60,256 bases of DNA, from positions 11,816 through 72,071 of the forward strand of contig JAKIWG010000009.1 in assembly GCA_022750155.1 (NCBI GenBank), written 5' to 3'. The stretch is from Thermoplasmata archaeon (GTDB lineage Archaea; Thermoplasmatota; Thermoplasmata; Lutacidiplasmatales; UBA184). Positions 42,019 to 51,638 of the stretch are shown here, piece by piece. How positions within the stretch are numbered: the stretch's first letter is position 1; every line of letters begins with the position of its first letter. Under the pieces are notes generated by a model. The model searched no databases. It was given only the letters and a program-made list of their open reading frames with translations, and had not been told where the DNA came from. A program made the translations under genes and the position numbers.

Positions 42019-45000
42019 ATGCAGGCGCTGGCCGAACGGTTCGATCCCCCCGCGATCGAAGCCGCCACCCGCGCGTTCTGGGCCGGCCGAGCGGCCCTCA
42101 GGAACGAATCGCGACTGGGTCCGCCCGGGGGACCCACCACCCACGAGATCGTGGGCACCCTCTTCCCGACCGACGACCCCTTCGCCCTATGGCATCGGGA
42201 GCTGCTCGCCGATGTCGAAGCCCGATACCTCGCCCTCGCCGGCCGACGAAGCTGGTCGACCGTCCAGGTCGTCGCGGGCCAAGGTCCCCCGCTCCCCGAG
42301 ATCCTCTCGACCCTTCGGAACGATGGTTTCCACCTCGAGATCGACCACATGGTCCCTCCGGAGCCGGAGGCCCTCAACGCGCTACTTCAGGGGCTCGTCG
42401 AAGGGCTCGCGAGGCGGCGGCTGCTCGTCTGCCGGGAGGCAGTGGCGATGTCGTGCCCCCGTTGCCGGCTCCCCCGCAGCCCCGAGGCGATCATCTACCA
42501 GCAGGACGACGGGCCTGCGTACCTACTGCGATTCCCCATCCGGGGCTCGCCGACGAAGGCCAGCCTCCTGGTGTGGACCGACTACACATGGCGGTTGCTC
42601 GGCACGACCGCGATCGGGGTCAACCCGGATCAGGCGTACGTCACTGGCCGATTCCGTCGGCGGGAGACCGAGGAGGTCATCGTGATCGCGAAGGAGGCGA
42701 TCCCCCGACTGCACGAATGGCTGCCGGGAGGGGAGTTCGAGATCCTGGAGGAGCGCACCGGTGCCGCATGGGCAGGCACTGGGTACGACCACCCGCTCAG
42801 CGTCGAGTACCCGGCGATCGCCGACCTCACGGCCCCGGCGGGCACCGTCGTGGCGGCCCCGGAAGTGACCCTGGGCGGTTCGGGCCTCGTCACGCTCGTC
42901 CCCGCCCACGGGACCGCCGATGCCGCGGTCGGGGCCCGGTTGGGCCTCCCGGGTCTCCCCGTGACGACCGCCGATGGCCGCATCGGACGGGTGGTGATGC
43001 ACAAGTACGCCGGGCTCCCGCTCGAGATCGCCGAAGCGTTCATCCTCCGGGACCTGAACGATGGCGGGTCGATCTTCACGGAGCTGAGGACTCCCCGCGG
43101 GGTCCCTCACTGCGTGGCGTGCGGCAGCCCCCTCATCTGGCTGCCGGCCCGTACGTGGTTCCTCGAGCCGGGCCGCCTGGCTCCCGAGCACCTCCAGCAA
43201 TTTGCGCGGCTGCTCCCCGGCGAGCCGGTCCCCACGATGAGCGATCTGGTGGGCTGGGTGGCGGCGAAGGGGTCGGTCACCTCCGACGGTTCGGACCCCA
43301 CCCTCCTGGAGTGCGACCGCTGCGAGCTCCTCGCGTCCCCCGAAGAGGCCGGCGAGTGCCCGTGCGGGGGAAACCGTCAGCTGGCGAGCCGGGGACTCGC
43401 GACCGCATTGAGGGAGACCATGACGGCGTGGGCCCGACATCAGCCGTTCCAACCGGGCGACCCGGTCGACCTGATCCTCCCCGATCGACGCCGGGCCCCG
43501 GCCCTGGTCCATCACCTTGCGGCCATCGCGGCCTCCGGGGTCCGGATCGGCGAGCTGCACCTCCTCCGCGTCCCGACCACCCGCCCGCCCGATAAGCCGG
43601 GGGAGACGCCGCGAGGGATCGACGCACGCCGGGTCGCCCTGGTCCGCACGCTCCGATCCCCCCGGGTGGGGAGCACCTTGGCCGACCGCGAGCTGCGGGA
43701 AGCGCGTCGGCTCGCCCGAGCCTGGCACCTCGTCCGGAGCGTGGTCGACCAGGCGCTGCGCGACGGGTATCTCCCCTCCGGCGAATCCCTCGCGAACCAC
43801 CGGGGCGAGCTCCTCGAGGAGGATGCCGCATTCGTCTCCGTGTTCGAACGGATGCGCGCCCAGGTCCTCCGCCAGTACCAGGACGGCCACTTGGGCGAGG
43901 CCGCGGGTACCCTGGGCGATTTCCTCGAGCGGGACGTGCGCGGGGATTACCTGCGACTCGTCGGTCCGCGGCTTCGAACCCCCGGTCTCGGTCCGGCCAA
44001 AGTGTCGGTCTACCGGGTGCTGTGGCATGTGCTCCCGCTCTGGACCGAGCTCTACGCGCCGGTGGCCCCGTTCACGATGGAGGCGGTGCACCGGGCGTTC
44101 CGGGGCGACGCCCAGAGCGTGTTCGAGCGGACGTTCACCCCGGTGCAGGAGACGCTCATCGATTCAAAGGCGGAGGAGGCCGCGCGACCGTGGCGCCAGG
44201 TGGTGGACGGCCTGGCGAGGGCGAGAAAGGAGTTCGGGATCAGCCGGGAGGCCCGGTTGGAGAACGCGGTGCTGGTCGCGCGTGAGGAGGAGATGGGCGG
44301 GGCGCTCCGGGCGAGCCTGCCGATGCTCTCGCGTCTCGCGTTGGTGACGAACCTTCAGATCGCCTCGCCGAGCCAGCCGTGGAACGGGGCCCAGTTCGTG
44401 GCGACCCCCGTCCTCGACGAGATCCATCGGGTGTACCCGAGCGAGAGCGCCCGGATCGCCCGACTTCTTCAGCAGATCAAACCGAGACGCATCCAAGAGG
44501 GGCTCGCCGGCGGGAACCTCAGCGTGGCCCTCGACGGCCGATCCCTGCAGATCCTCCCGGGCATGGTGGAGATCTCCGAGTCCCTCCCCGAGCACACCGT
44601 CGTGGTGCCCTGGGCGGGCGGTGAGATCTACCTCACCCTGCCTTCCGTCGTCCTTGGCAGCGACGCCGAGCGGCCACCGGCGGTCTCGGTGGAGGCGTCC
44701 CAGATGCTCCGCGAGGTGCGCCGTCGACTGACCCGGATCTCTCCGCACGAACCGCCCCCGCGGGCGGTGATGGCCGCCTCCGGTGCGCTCTCGAACGAAC
44801 TCGCGGCGCGAACCGCCGCATCCGCCCACTACCTCGGCGTCGGCGATCTCACGGTCTCCCCGTCCGACGAGCGGTTCGTCCGGTCGGAGACGATTAGGGG
44901 CCGGACCCGTCGGGGTGCCCCATGGGCCGTCTGGTTCCCCGGGGTACTCGTCCCGCGGCGCCCCCGAAAGCGCCGGACGCCCCGCTCGGGAACCCCGAGG

Positions 45001-46113
45001 GTGCGCGTCCTCGAGGTCGGGCAGGAAGGGGGCGATGTGGATTTCCTCAGCGAGCCGGTAGTGCATCAGGCAGAGACCATCCGGTCGATGCTCGAGCAGC
45101 TGGACTCCGTCGTCGGTCGACCGTTCGTCGGCCCGACGAAGCTCGCCAATGCGTGGGCCGTGGGGATCCACGACTACGAGTCCCTCCAGAAGGCGCCGTT
45201 CGAACTTCTCAGCGGAGTTCCGGGGTTCGGCCCCATCGTCGCGGGCGCGGTCGTGCGCTCGTTCGGTGGGACCCTTCCCCCGAGGTCGGCACGAGTGAGG
45301 CCATCTCTCCACCCGTCAACGGCCGCGGCGATCGGCCCTCCCGCGGTTCGCGAAGCGGCGGGCGCTGACCGGCTGGCCCAACCGGTGCAGGCTCCTGTAG
45401 AAGCGACGGCATCGGTTCCCCTCACAGTCCCGGCCGAGCCGCCCCCGCCGGCGGTCGCACTCCCGCCCTCGCCTCCGGCCACCCCGGCCGCCCCCAACCC
45501 ATGGTCCGACAGCCCACCGCCCCCGCCCCCTCCGACATCGACCCCGGTGCAGTCGTACTTCGTGCCATCGACCCCGCCGCCCCGCCCGGTCGAGTTCCCC
45601 GTGGAGGAGCCCTGGTCCCCCCCGACCCCCGCGGTCTTTCCCCTCCCCCCGGACGCGGAGCCCAGGTTCGGAGTGGAGGTCTGGCCCGGTCCGGGTTCCG
45701 ACCCCGCCTGGAGGATGTTCCTCGATGTGACCGCCGGGGGGGTGCGTGGCTTGTGCTTCACGCGGGAGTTTCCGGACCGGGTCCGGGGTGCCCTGGGGAC
45801 CCGGGTGGTCGATGTCGCCTGGCTCTCCAACACGGGGCGGGACGGGTCCGTTCGGCCGGGGGACCTAGACGCCGTCCAGGCCCGGATCGCCCAGGCGGTC
45901 TCCGAGCGAAGGGTGCGGGCCGTCTTCCTCGGAGGGATGGAGTACCTCCTCTCCCTACACGGACGCGAAAAGGTCGCTTCATTCCTACAGGCGGTCGCCG
46001 GGGTCGCCACGGGGGCCAAGGCGAGGGTGTGGGTTCCGGTCAATCCGGCGCTGGTCGTCCCTGGCGCCGCCGAGGAGTTGGCGAGCCAGTTCCCCCCCGA
46101 GGTCTCGGCGTAG
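42019..46113 (+). CDS. IleRS-like pseudo-synthetase fused to HhH and DUF835
   Basis: 1364 residues. Residues 1-760 follow class Ia isoleucyl-tRNA synthetase: N-terminal PAIEAATRAFWAGRAAL, CP1 editing domain (about 180-345) with VWTDYTWRLLGTTAIGVNPD and VPAHGTADAAVGARLGLP (D301 kept), the VPHCVACGSPLIWLPARTWF block, zinc-like pairs C146/C149, C365/C368, C432/C435 and C447/C449, and an anticodon-binding helical domain (TLGDFLERDVRGDYLRLV, WTELYAPVAPFTMEAVHRAF). The HIGH site is replaced by FALWH (55-59) and no KMSKS is present, so aminoacylation is unlikely. A helix-hairpin-helix (about 1033-1085), a proline-rich linker (1127-1215) and a C-terminal DUF835 domain (about 1225-1355) follow. ATG 42019 is where IleRS similarity begins. 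Function unknown; tRNA editing, tRNA sensing or translational control are possibilities. Confidence 0.85.
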   Translation: MQALAERFDPPAIEAATRAFWAGRAALRNESRLGPPGGPTTHEIVGTLFPTDDPFALWHRELLADVEARYLALAGRRSWSTVQVVAGQGPPLPEILSTLRNDGFHLEIDHMVPPEPEALNALLQGLVEGLARRRLLVCREAVAMSCPRCRLPRSPEAIIYQQDDGPAYLLRFPIRGSPTKASLLVWTDYTWRLLGTTAIGVNPDQAYVTGRFRRRETEEVIVIAKEAIPRLHEWLPGGEFEILEERTGAAWAGTGYDHPLSVEYPAIADLTAPAGTVVAAPEVTLGGSGLVTLVPAHGTADAAVGARLGLPGLPVTTADGRIGRVVMHKYAGLPLEIAEAFILRDLNDGGSIFTELRTPRGVPHCVACGSPLIWLPARTWFLEPGRLAPEHLQQFARLLPGEPVPTMSDLVGWVAAKGSVTSDGSDPTLLECDRCELLASPEEAGECPCGGNRQLASRGLATALRETMTAWARHQPFQPGDPVDLILPDRRRAPALVHHLAAIAASGVRIGELHLLRVPTTRPPDKPGETPRGIDARRVALVRTLRSPRVGSTLADRELREARRLARAWHLVRSVVDQALRDGYLPSGESLANHRGELLEEDAAFVSVFERMRAQVLRQYQDGHLGEAAGTLGDFLERDVRGDYLRLVGPRLRTPGLGPAKVSVYRVLWHVLPLWTELYAPVAPFTMEAVHRAFRGDAQSVFERTFTPVQETLIDSKAEEAARPWRQVVDGLARARKEFGISREARLENAVLVAREEEMGGALRASLPMLSRLALVTNLQIASPSQPWNGAQFVATPVLDEIHRVYPSESARIARLLQQIKPRRIQEGLAGGNLSVALDGRSLQILPGMVEISESLPEHTVVVPWAGGEIYLTLPSVVLGSDAERPPAVSVEASQMLREVRRRLTRISPHEPPPRAVMAASGALSNELAARTAASAHYLGVGDLTVSPSDERFVRSETIRGRTRRGAPWAVWFPGVLVPRRPRKRRTPRSGTPRVRVLEVGQEGGDVDFLSEPVVHQAETIRSMLEQLDSVVGRPFVGPTKLANAWAVGIHDYESLQKAPFELLSGVPGFGPIVAGAVVRSFGGTLPPRSARVRPSLHPSTAAAIGPPAVREAAGADRLAQPVQAPVEATASVPLTVPAEPPPPAVALPPSPPATPAAPNPWSDSPPPPPPPTSTPVQSYFVPSTPPPRPVEFPVEEPWSPPTPAVFPLPPDAEPRFGVEVWPGPGSDPAWRMFLDVTAGGVRGLCFTREFPDRVRGALGTRVVDVAWLSNTGRDGSVRPGDLDAVQARIAQAVSERRVRAVFLGGMEYLLSLHGREKVASFLQAVAGVATGAKARVWVPVNPALVVPGAAEELASQFPPEVSA

Positions 46114-46176
46114 TCGGGCGCTCGAGGGGTCGTCCCTTTGGCAGCGTCCTTGGGCCGGATCGGGCGCAGGCACCGC

Positions 46177-46190
46177 GGGGGGGGGGGGGG
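46177..46190. repeat. Poly-G tract (14 bases)
   Basis: A run of fourteen G residues after CACCGC in the 219-base spacer between the convergent pseudo-synthetase and the next gene. Such tracts are prone to slippage in cells and to length errors in sequencing. No coding frame depends on it. Confidence 0.8.
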
Positions 46191-46332
46191 TCGGCCGGGC
46201 CGCACCGCCACGATTGAGGCCCCGGCGTCGTCGACTGGGGGCACCGGCGGAGGTCGATGGGGGGAGGCCGAACACGAAGCCCCTCCGCGGGGGGTGCGGC
46301 TTCACCGATCCGCACCGAATTTCGACGTCGAC

Positions 46333-46644
46333 CTACGAGCGGCGGGGCACTTTGGGGATCTCGACGCTCTCCTTGAAGAGGTCGACCATCGCCAGCATGA
46401 CGTCGTACGAGAGATTGATCCAGAGATGGAGCTCCGCGTCGGGGAGCCTCGAAGCGTCCTCCGGGAGCAAGGCGAGGGCGTCGGTGGCGAGGCTCCGGGC
46501 GAGGAGTAGCCGACTGTCATTCGTGACGCGGAGCGACGAGTCGTTCAGACGGGGATAGAATCCCGCAATCCCCTCGCGCATCATGGAATAGAGTCCGCGC
46601 CGCTGTTCGATGGAAATCGAAGTCTCCGAGCTCACGAGACCCAT
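46333..46644 (-). CDS. Small hypothetical helical protein
   Basis: 103 residues from ATG 46644. I do not recognise it. It is mostly alpha-helical: SIEQRRGLYSMMREGIAGFY, SRLLLARSLATDALALLPED and LHLWINLSYDVMLAMVDLFK are amphipathic stretches, with a basic VPRRS end. No cysteines, no signal peptide. The frame continues far upstream but that text is the antisense of the next gene. It is divergent from the large surface protein at 46769. A small regulatory or four-helix protein is possible. Confidence 0.55.
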   Translation of the reverse strand: MGLVSSETSISIEQRRGLYSMMREGIAGFYPRLNDSSLRVTNDSRLLLARSLATDALALLPEDASRLPDAELHLWINLSYDVMLAMVDLFKESVEIPKVPRRS

Positions 46645-46768
46645 TCCGTTCGCCTCGCCGGAGCCAACCGGGCGAGTAGCATAGCCGCTTCGGGGACCGG
46701 CCCCGTTCGCCGAATCGCCGGCAGGATGGAAACGGGTTTGTGGCGCGAGGTCTAGCCGGAACCCCAAC

Positions 46769-49700
46769 GTGACCGGCCTACGAAGTCCGCGGGCGCCATT
46801 TGCAGTCGTGCTCGCCGTCGGGGTGCTCGCGTTGCTCATCGTTTCGGAACAGGGCTCGGTGTGGCAATGGAGCGACGGCCGGCCGACCGCGAGCGCGGAG
46901 GGTGGGCTCAGTCCTGCCCATCGGTGGACGTCGGCTCCGGCCCGCGCAGTGCCGTCGAACTCAACCCACCCGCACACGCGGCCACTCGCCACGACCTACC
47001 CCATCTTTGGGAATCTCACCGGGCTCGCTCGCACTCGCACCCCCCTGGCGGGGGAGAACATCTCGCTGTACGATAGGCCCTGTACCTCCATCGCCGCTCC
47101 GTCCACGTGTACCTACGTCAACCACACGAGCACCCGGGCCGACGGGTCCTTCGTGATCAATGCGTCCAAAGGCCCGTACTTCGTCGTCGCGAACAACTCC
47201 AGCCGCTGGAGCGGCTCGTGGGAGGCGGTGACGGTTTCCGGTGGGCGCGCGTCGGTCGACCTCCTAGCGTACCGGTGGCTACTCTACGGAAACGCGACGT
47301 TCGTCCTGCCGGCCTGGTCGAACCTCGCGACGACGGCCTCCAACTGCAACGCGGCCTACCCGTGCGGTACCGGCGTCTACGGGACCCAGGACCCGCTGCT
47401 GTCCTGGACCTCGGACGGGGTCTACTATGTGAACAGCACCCATCGACTCGTCTTCTACAACTTCGCCAACGGGTCGGTGCGCAACATTGCCCCCTGGCTG
47501 ACCCTCTATGACGACATCATGGCCTACCAGGGGATCGAGAACACGGAGTGGATCACGGCCGATTCGGCCTACGTCTACGAGTTCGGCTGCACTTCGGACT
47601 GCTCGCTCTCGTCGACCTCGCCGATCGTCTTCTACGCCGTCAACACGACGACCGGGCAGACGTTCCGGCACACATACTCGAGCGTCACCGACGGCGACCT
47701 CTACTCCAACGCCCAGATCCAGATGATCGGGGAGGACGGGAACACTTCGATCGCCGCCCTCATCACCGCAGCAGGCACCGTGTACGGCTACAATCTCTGG
47801 AACCAGACGCAGTGGCAGCTCGGCACGATCCCGTACTTCGAGGCGAACAACATCTACTGGTTCCCCAACCTCAACTCGTTCCTGAACGTCCAGGCGGACG
47901 GGAGCTCGTCAGACGGTCTCGACCAGGTGCAGTTGCAGGGGCCGGCCCCCGGCACGTCGCTGGTCACGGTCTTCCAGGGATACTACGGCACGAACTTCCT
48001 GTGCAACGGGGTCAACGGCGTCTACCTCAACGTCAGCAGCCATCGGATCGGAGTGTCGGAACTGACCGGGGGCGGGCCGGTCCGCACGGAGTTCTGGCAG
48101 TACGACGCGAGGGGCCGCCTCACGGGCAACTACACCCTGGTGCAGCCGACGACGTATTCGTCCTGGCCGAGCAACTCGGCCCCGGCGAACGTCTACTCCT
48201 CGGAGCACCGCCCTACGATGACCTCGAACGGCCCGATGTACAACGGGGACTGGGATGGGATGTTCGGCAACAATACCTGGCTCTACGAACCGACCTCGAA
48301 GGAGTTCCTCTCCCCGAACCTCTCCTTCGATCACATCGGGCGCGGCCCGAACATGCGCCAGTCCGGTCAGAGCCCCGCCTCGGTCGAGAGCCTGTTCGCG
48401 AACACCACCTACAGCATTCTCTCCGAGTCGGTGAACTGCCGGACGAATGGCACCACCTGCCCGATCCGTGGCACCGCGACGGGGACGGTCCCCGGCACGG
48501 TCTGGTGGACGTGGCGACTCGGACTACCGGAGTTCCCGTTCCCCGTCTCCGCCTCCGGAGCGGAGACCCTTCCTCCCGGACCGGTGAATCTGACCGCCTC
48601 CTCGAACACGACGTCCATCACCCTACGATGGAGCCCGCCCCCGACGCAGGCTTCCTATGTCCTCAACTACACGCTCTTCTGGGGTCCGCCGGGCCAGCCG
48701 AGCGCACACGCGGTCGACCTGTGGTCGTCGAACCTGAGCTACCCGATCCGTGGACTCCCTCCGGCCACCTCCGAGGCGGTTTGCCTTCAGGCCTGGAACC
48801 TCCACTGGCACAACATCGGCACGTGTCTCAACGCATCGACCGAGCCCTCCGCTGGCGCGCTGGTGCTTCACCAGTTCTCGGCGACTCCCTCGACGCTCGA
48901 CCGGGGGATGAGCGTCGAACTCATCGCGAACGCGAGCGGGGGACTCGCCCCGCTCTCGTACACCTTCTCGGGGCTGCCGAACGGCTGTCCGAGCGGCGGG
49001 CTGCCCCCGTCGTTCGGTTGCACTCCGAACGTCTCCGGAGTGTTCCATATCCGGCTCAACGTGACGGACTCCGCCGGCGAGTTCCAGCTCGCCCAGCTGA
49101 CACTCACCGTGAACCCGCCGTTCGCGGTCGGGGCCACCATCGCCCCCCCGGTGATCGACGTAGGCCAATCGAGCAGCTTCTCGACCGTGATCCAGGGCTC
49201 GGGGACGCCTCCCTATTCGGGGGGGTGGACGATCCTAGGGGTCGGTTACAATGTGACCGTCGGGAGCGGCCCACCGCTCACCGCGACCCCGACGATCGCC
49301 GGGAACTTTTCCGTGGTGTTCGCAGGGACGGATGCGCTGGGCGAGGTCTCCTGGGACAATCTCACCTGGACCGTGCACCCTCAACTCTCGGGGAATATCC
49401 TCGCGCAGCCCGCCGCGGTCGACATCGGGATCCCCGTGACCGTGACCGCTACGGCGGCGGGGGGCACCCCCCCGACGAGCGCGGCGTTCGGGGCGGTCCC
49501 CGTCGGGTGCAACCCTCAGAGCTCCGGGGCGCTGGCGTGCCGCATCGCCGCCCCGGGGTATGCTCAGGTCTCCGCCGTGGTCTCGGACGCGGCCGGCGAG
49601 AACCTCACGGTGTCGACGTACCTCTCCATCAACGCGAACCCGCAGATCGTCGCGTTTTCTCCCACGACGGCCCAGATTACCCAGGGGACCCCGGTCGGTT

Positions 49701-50032
49701 GGATCGTCGATGCCCAGTACGGCACCCCACCCTATTCGGTCCGCACTTCCGGCCTCCCGCCGGGCTGCCCGGCGGTCGCGCTGAACACGAGCACCGCAAC
49801 TTGTACGCCGGCGGCGGGATCCTACCGGGTGGACCTCACCCTGACGGATTCGGACGGCCGATCGGTGAACGCAAGCACCACGCTCGTCGTGGCGGCCCCT
49901 GCTGTGGGACCCGGAGCCGGCAGTTCTACGACGTGGTGGGCGCTCCTCGCGGCCGCCGCCGTGGCCGGGTCTGCGGTCGTCGTCGTGTGGGTGAGAAGGC
50001 GTCGGGGACCTCCCGCCCGAGAAGGCCCCTAG
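46769..50032 (+). CDS. Large surface protein with FN3/PKD-like domains and C-terminal anchor
   Basis: 1087 residues. An N-terminal hydrophobic helix (about 10-28) acts as signal. The first 560 residues are beta-rich with many N-x-S/T sequons and repeated aromatic/asparagine pairs (YGNATF, NNTWLY), suggesting a propeller-like surface domain. A fibronectin type III unit follows (PGPVNLTASSNTTSITLRW, about 610-700), then four Ig/PKD-like units with PPSF-GCTPN and TLTDSDGRSVN features. A final helix (about 1055-1075) and an RRRR-containing tail anchor it. GTG start at 46769. It ends four bases into the MscS gene on the opposite strand. Adhesion or scaffolding at the cell surface is likely. Confidence 0.78.
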   Translation: MTGLRSPRAPFAVVLAVGVLALLIVSEQGSVWQWSDGRPTASAEGGLSPAHRWTSAPARAVPSNSTHPHTRPLATTYPIFGNLTGLARTRTPLAGENISLYDRPCTSIAAPSTCTYVNHTSTRADGSFVINASKGPYFVVANNSSRWSGSWEAVTVSGGRASVDLLAYRWLLYGNATFVLPAWSNLATTASNCNAAYPCGTGVYGTQDPLLSWTSDGVYYVNSTHRLVFYNFANGSVRNIAPWLTLYDDIMAYQGIENTEWITADSAYVYEFGCTSDCSLSSTSPIVFYAVNTTTGQTFRHTYSSVTDGDLYSNAQIQMIGEDGNTSIAALITAAGTVYGYNLWNQTQWQLGTIPYFEANNIYWFPNLNSFLNVQADGSSSDGLDQVQLQGPAPGTSLVTVFQGYYGTNFLCNGVNGVYLNVSSHRIGVSELTGGGPVRTEFWQYDARGRLTGNYTLVQPTTYSSWPSNSAPANVYSSEHRPTMTSNGPMYNGDWDGMFGNNTWLYEPTSKEFLSPNLSFDHIGRGPNMRQSGQSPASVESLFANTTYSILSESVNCRTNGTTCPIRGTATGTVPGTVWWTWRLGLPEFPFPVSASGAETLPPGPVNLTASSNTTSITLRWSPPPTQASYVLNYTLFWGPPGQPSAHAVDLWSSNLSYPIRGLPPATSEAVCLQAWNLHWHNIGTCLNASTEPSAGALVLHQFSATPSTLDRGMSVELIANASGGLAPLSYTFSGLPNGCPSGGLPPSFGCTPNVSGVFHIRLNVTDSAGEFQLAQLTLTVNPPFAVGATIAPPVIDVGQSSSFSTVIQGSGTPPYSGGWTILGVGYNVTVGSGPPLTATPTIAGNFSVVFAGTDALGEVSWDNLTWTVHPQLSGNILAQPAAVDIGIPVTVTATAAGGTPPTSAAFGAVPVGCNPQSSGALACRIAAPGYAQVSAVVSDAAGENLTVSTYLSINANPQIVAFSPTTAQITQGTPVGWIVDAQYGTPPYSVRTSGLPPGCPAVALNTSTATCTPAAGSYRVDLTLTDSDGRSVNASTTLVVAAPAVGPGAGSSTTWWALLAAAAVAGSAVVVVWVRRRRGPPAREGP

Positions 50033-50532
50033 TATTCGCCCTTGAGCCGTTCGCCCGCCGAGTGATTGCGCATGGGGCCGCTCAACAGGGTGTTGTTGCT
50101 GACCGAGGCGACGGTCCCGTCGTCGAGCCGGAGCCAGGTCGTCACGATCCCGACCTGGACCACCCGGCCCTTCATCCCGCTGATCTCGATCGTGTCGTTG
50201 AGCCGGAGCAACCGGTTGCGGAACAGGATGAACCCGGCGATGATGTTCTGGAGGGTCGTCTGGAGAGCGAGCGTCGCGGCGAGCCCGGCGAACGCCGAGA
50301 AGGTGAGGCCCGAGACGAGGTTGAACGGGCCGATGGACGTCGAAAGCACCACCAACGCCGCCAGCCCGAAGACGATGCTGAGGAGGATCCGAACTCCCCG
50401 TACGAGAGCCGGAGTCGCCCCCCTCTGGAAGAGCGCCCGACCGGCCGAACGCGCGATTACGTAACCGATGACCAGGAGCGCGACGACCGCCACCGCGGCC
50501 TCGAGGTAGTGCAACTCGCTCGTGGCGTCCAT
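50029..50532 (-). CDS. Small MscS-family mechanosensitive channel
   Basis: 167 residues from ATG 50532. It has two N-terminal hydrophobic helices, a pore-lining TM3-like helix rich in A and G (FSAFAGLAATLALQTTLQNIIAGF), and the MscS beta domain (NDTIEISGMKGRVVQVGIVTTWLRL, ending SVSNNTLLSGPMRN). The cytoplasmic alpha/beta basket of classic MscS (286 residues) is absent, making this a minimal member. MscS channels release solutes upon hypo-osmotic shock. Tail-to-tail with the surface protein, overlapping by four bases. Confidence 0.85.
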   Translation of the reverse strand: MDATSELHYLEAAVAVVALLVIGYVIARSAGRALFQRGATPALVRGVRILLSIVFGLAALVVLSTSIGPFNLVSGLTFSAFAGLAATLALQTTLQNIIAGFILFRNRLLRLNDTIEISGMKGRVVQVGIVTTWLRLDDGTVASVSNNTLLSGPMRNHSAGERLKGEY

Positions 50533-50689
50533 GGCTCCCGGCTCCGGGGCGAGCAACCGTGCAACCGACTATTTGGGGGCGAGGGTCCCCCGTCCGCGCG
50601 GCCTATCGGCGGTCGCTCCGCCACGAGAGAGCTCCGGAAGGCCCGCGGTGGAGACGCGGAGGGGAAAGCCCGCGGGGGACGCTCCGGGC

Positions 50690-51136
50690 TTACCGAGCTC
50701 GCGCCCGATTGTTCTTCAGATTGTGCTCGACCTCGGCGAGGCCGAGCGCTTCGAGCACTGGCGGGACGTACATCCCGAACCGACCCCGCAGTCCTTTCTT
50801 CAGGCCGTACCAACCGCCGACCGGGTTCTCCGATGACCGCCCCCATGCCTCGACCGTCCCTGCCGGTGCGGGCTTCTGTTCGTCGGTGCTTCCCAGGACG
50901 ACCCAATCGCCCTTCCCCTTCAGCATGGCATGGAGGTCCTCCACGCAGCGCAGGTGGTAGCGGAGCTGGGTCTTGCCGACGGTCACTACCAGCGCCGGCG
51001 GGTCCGACGCCGGGTCGCGATACGCCTGAAACTCCGACGCGCCGCTGGGCGTCTTGAGCGTCCATGGACTTGCCGACGTTCCCGAGCCCTTCACCGATGC
51101 CTTCGTCACGGATGCCGCCACGTCAGCCCAGGGCAT
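50690..51136 (-). CDS. Conserved hypothetical protein of the DUF6855-like type
   Basis: Up to 148 residues. The pattern SPWTLKTPSGASEFQAYRD, the KTQLRYHLRCVEDLHAMLKG stretch, DWVVLGSTDEQKPA, GTVEAWGRSSENPVGGWYGL, RGRFGMYVPPVLEALGLAEV and EHNLKNNRARA recalls a small family conserved across bacteria and some archaea, which I associate with DUF6855 (name from memory). Function unknown. The first 9 residues may not be translated: a TTTAAT element overlapping ATG 51136 sits about 29 bases before GTG 51109, which would suit leaderless initiation there. Confidence 0.75.
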   Translation of the reverse strand: MPWADVAASVTKASVKGSGTSASPWTLKTPSGASEFQAYRDPASDPPALVVTVGKTQLRYHLRCVEDLHAMLKGKGDWVVLGSTDEQKPAPAGTVEAWGRSSENPVGGWYGLKKGLRGRFGMYVPPVLEALGLAEVEHNLKNNRARAR

Positions 51137-51638
51137 TAAACCCGATGTTACTGGTTGAACCTCTGGCCACGCGAAGCTCGGCCGTGGGAGTACCCGGTCC
51201 GCTTCCGGCCGACGCGTCCTCCCAAGCCGGCGGGGTCGAGCGGCAGGGGTCGCGAGCCCCCTACAGGGGAGACATTGCCCGATCGGACGACTGAGCAGAG
51301 AAGAATCCGACCTCCGATGGGGTCGTTCCTTTGGATTCCTTCCGGCGCTTCCGACCTACCCCGGAACGCTGCGCCGAGGACCAGTTCCTCCAGGTCAGGT
51401 GACGGCCGCCGGATTTGAAGTAGGGTGAATCGGAGGGGGGTCAACTGGATCCCGAGAGAATCTCTCGACCAGATGCTCCACCCCCGGTCTCCCCCCCGCC
51501 GATCCGAAGGGTTCCACCGCGGCGGTCGAACGAGGAGAAAGCGGGAGGAATGGGTTGGGCCCGGCCCCTGGCGGCCCGCAGGGGACGTGGGGGTATCGGA
51601 CTCCGATGGGGAGTCGATACCCCCGGGGGGTCTCCCGA
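51137..51638. other. Intergenic region of about 500 bases, nothing recognised
   Basis: No frame on either strand shows protein-like composition, and no tRNA, repeat array or transposase remnant is visible. It separates the DUF6855-like gene from the end of the cysteine-containing exported protein gene, both on the minus strand. Confidence 0.5.

Noticed and set aside
47548-51057. A 1169-residue plus-strand open frame
   Set aside because: It runs through the surface protein, then antisense through the MscS and DUF6855-like genes; its composition is that of a shadow frame.
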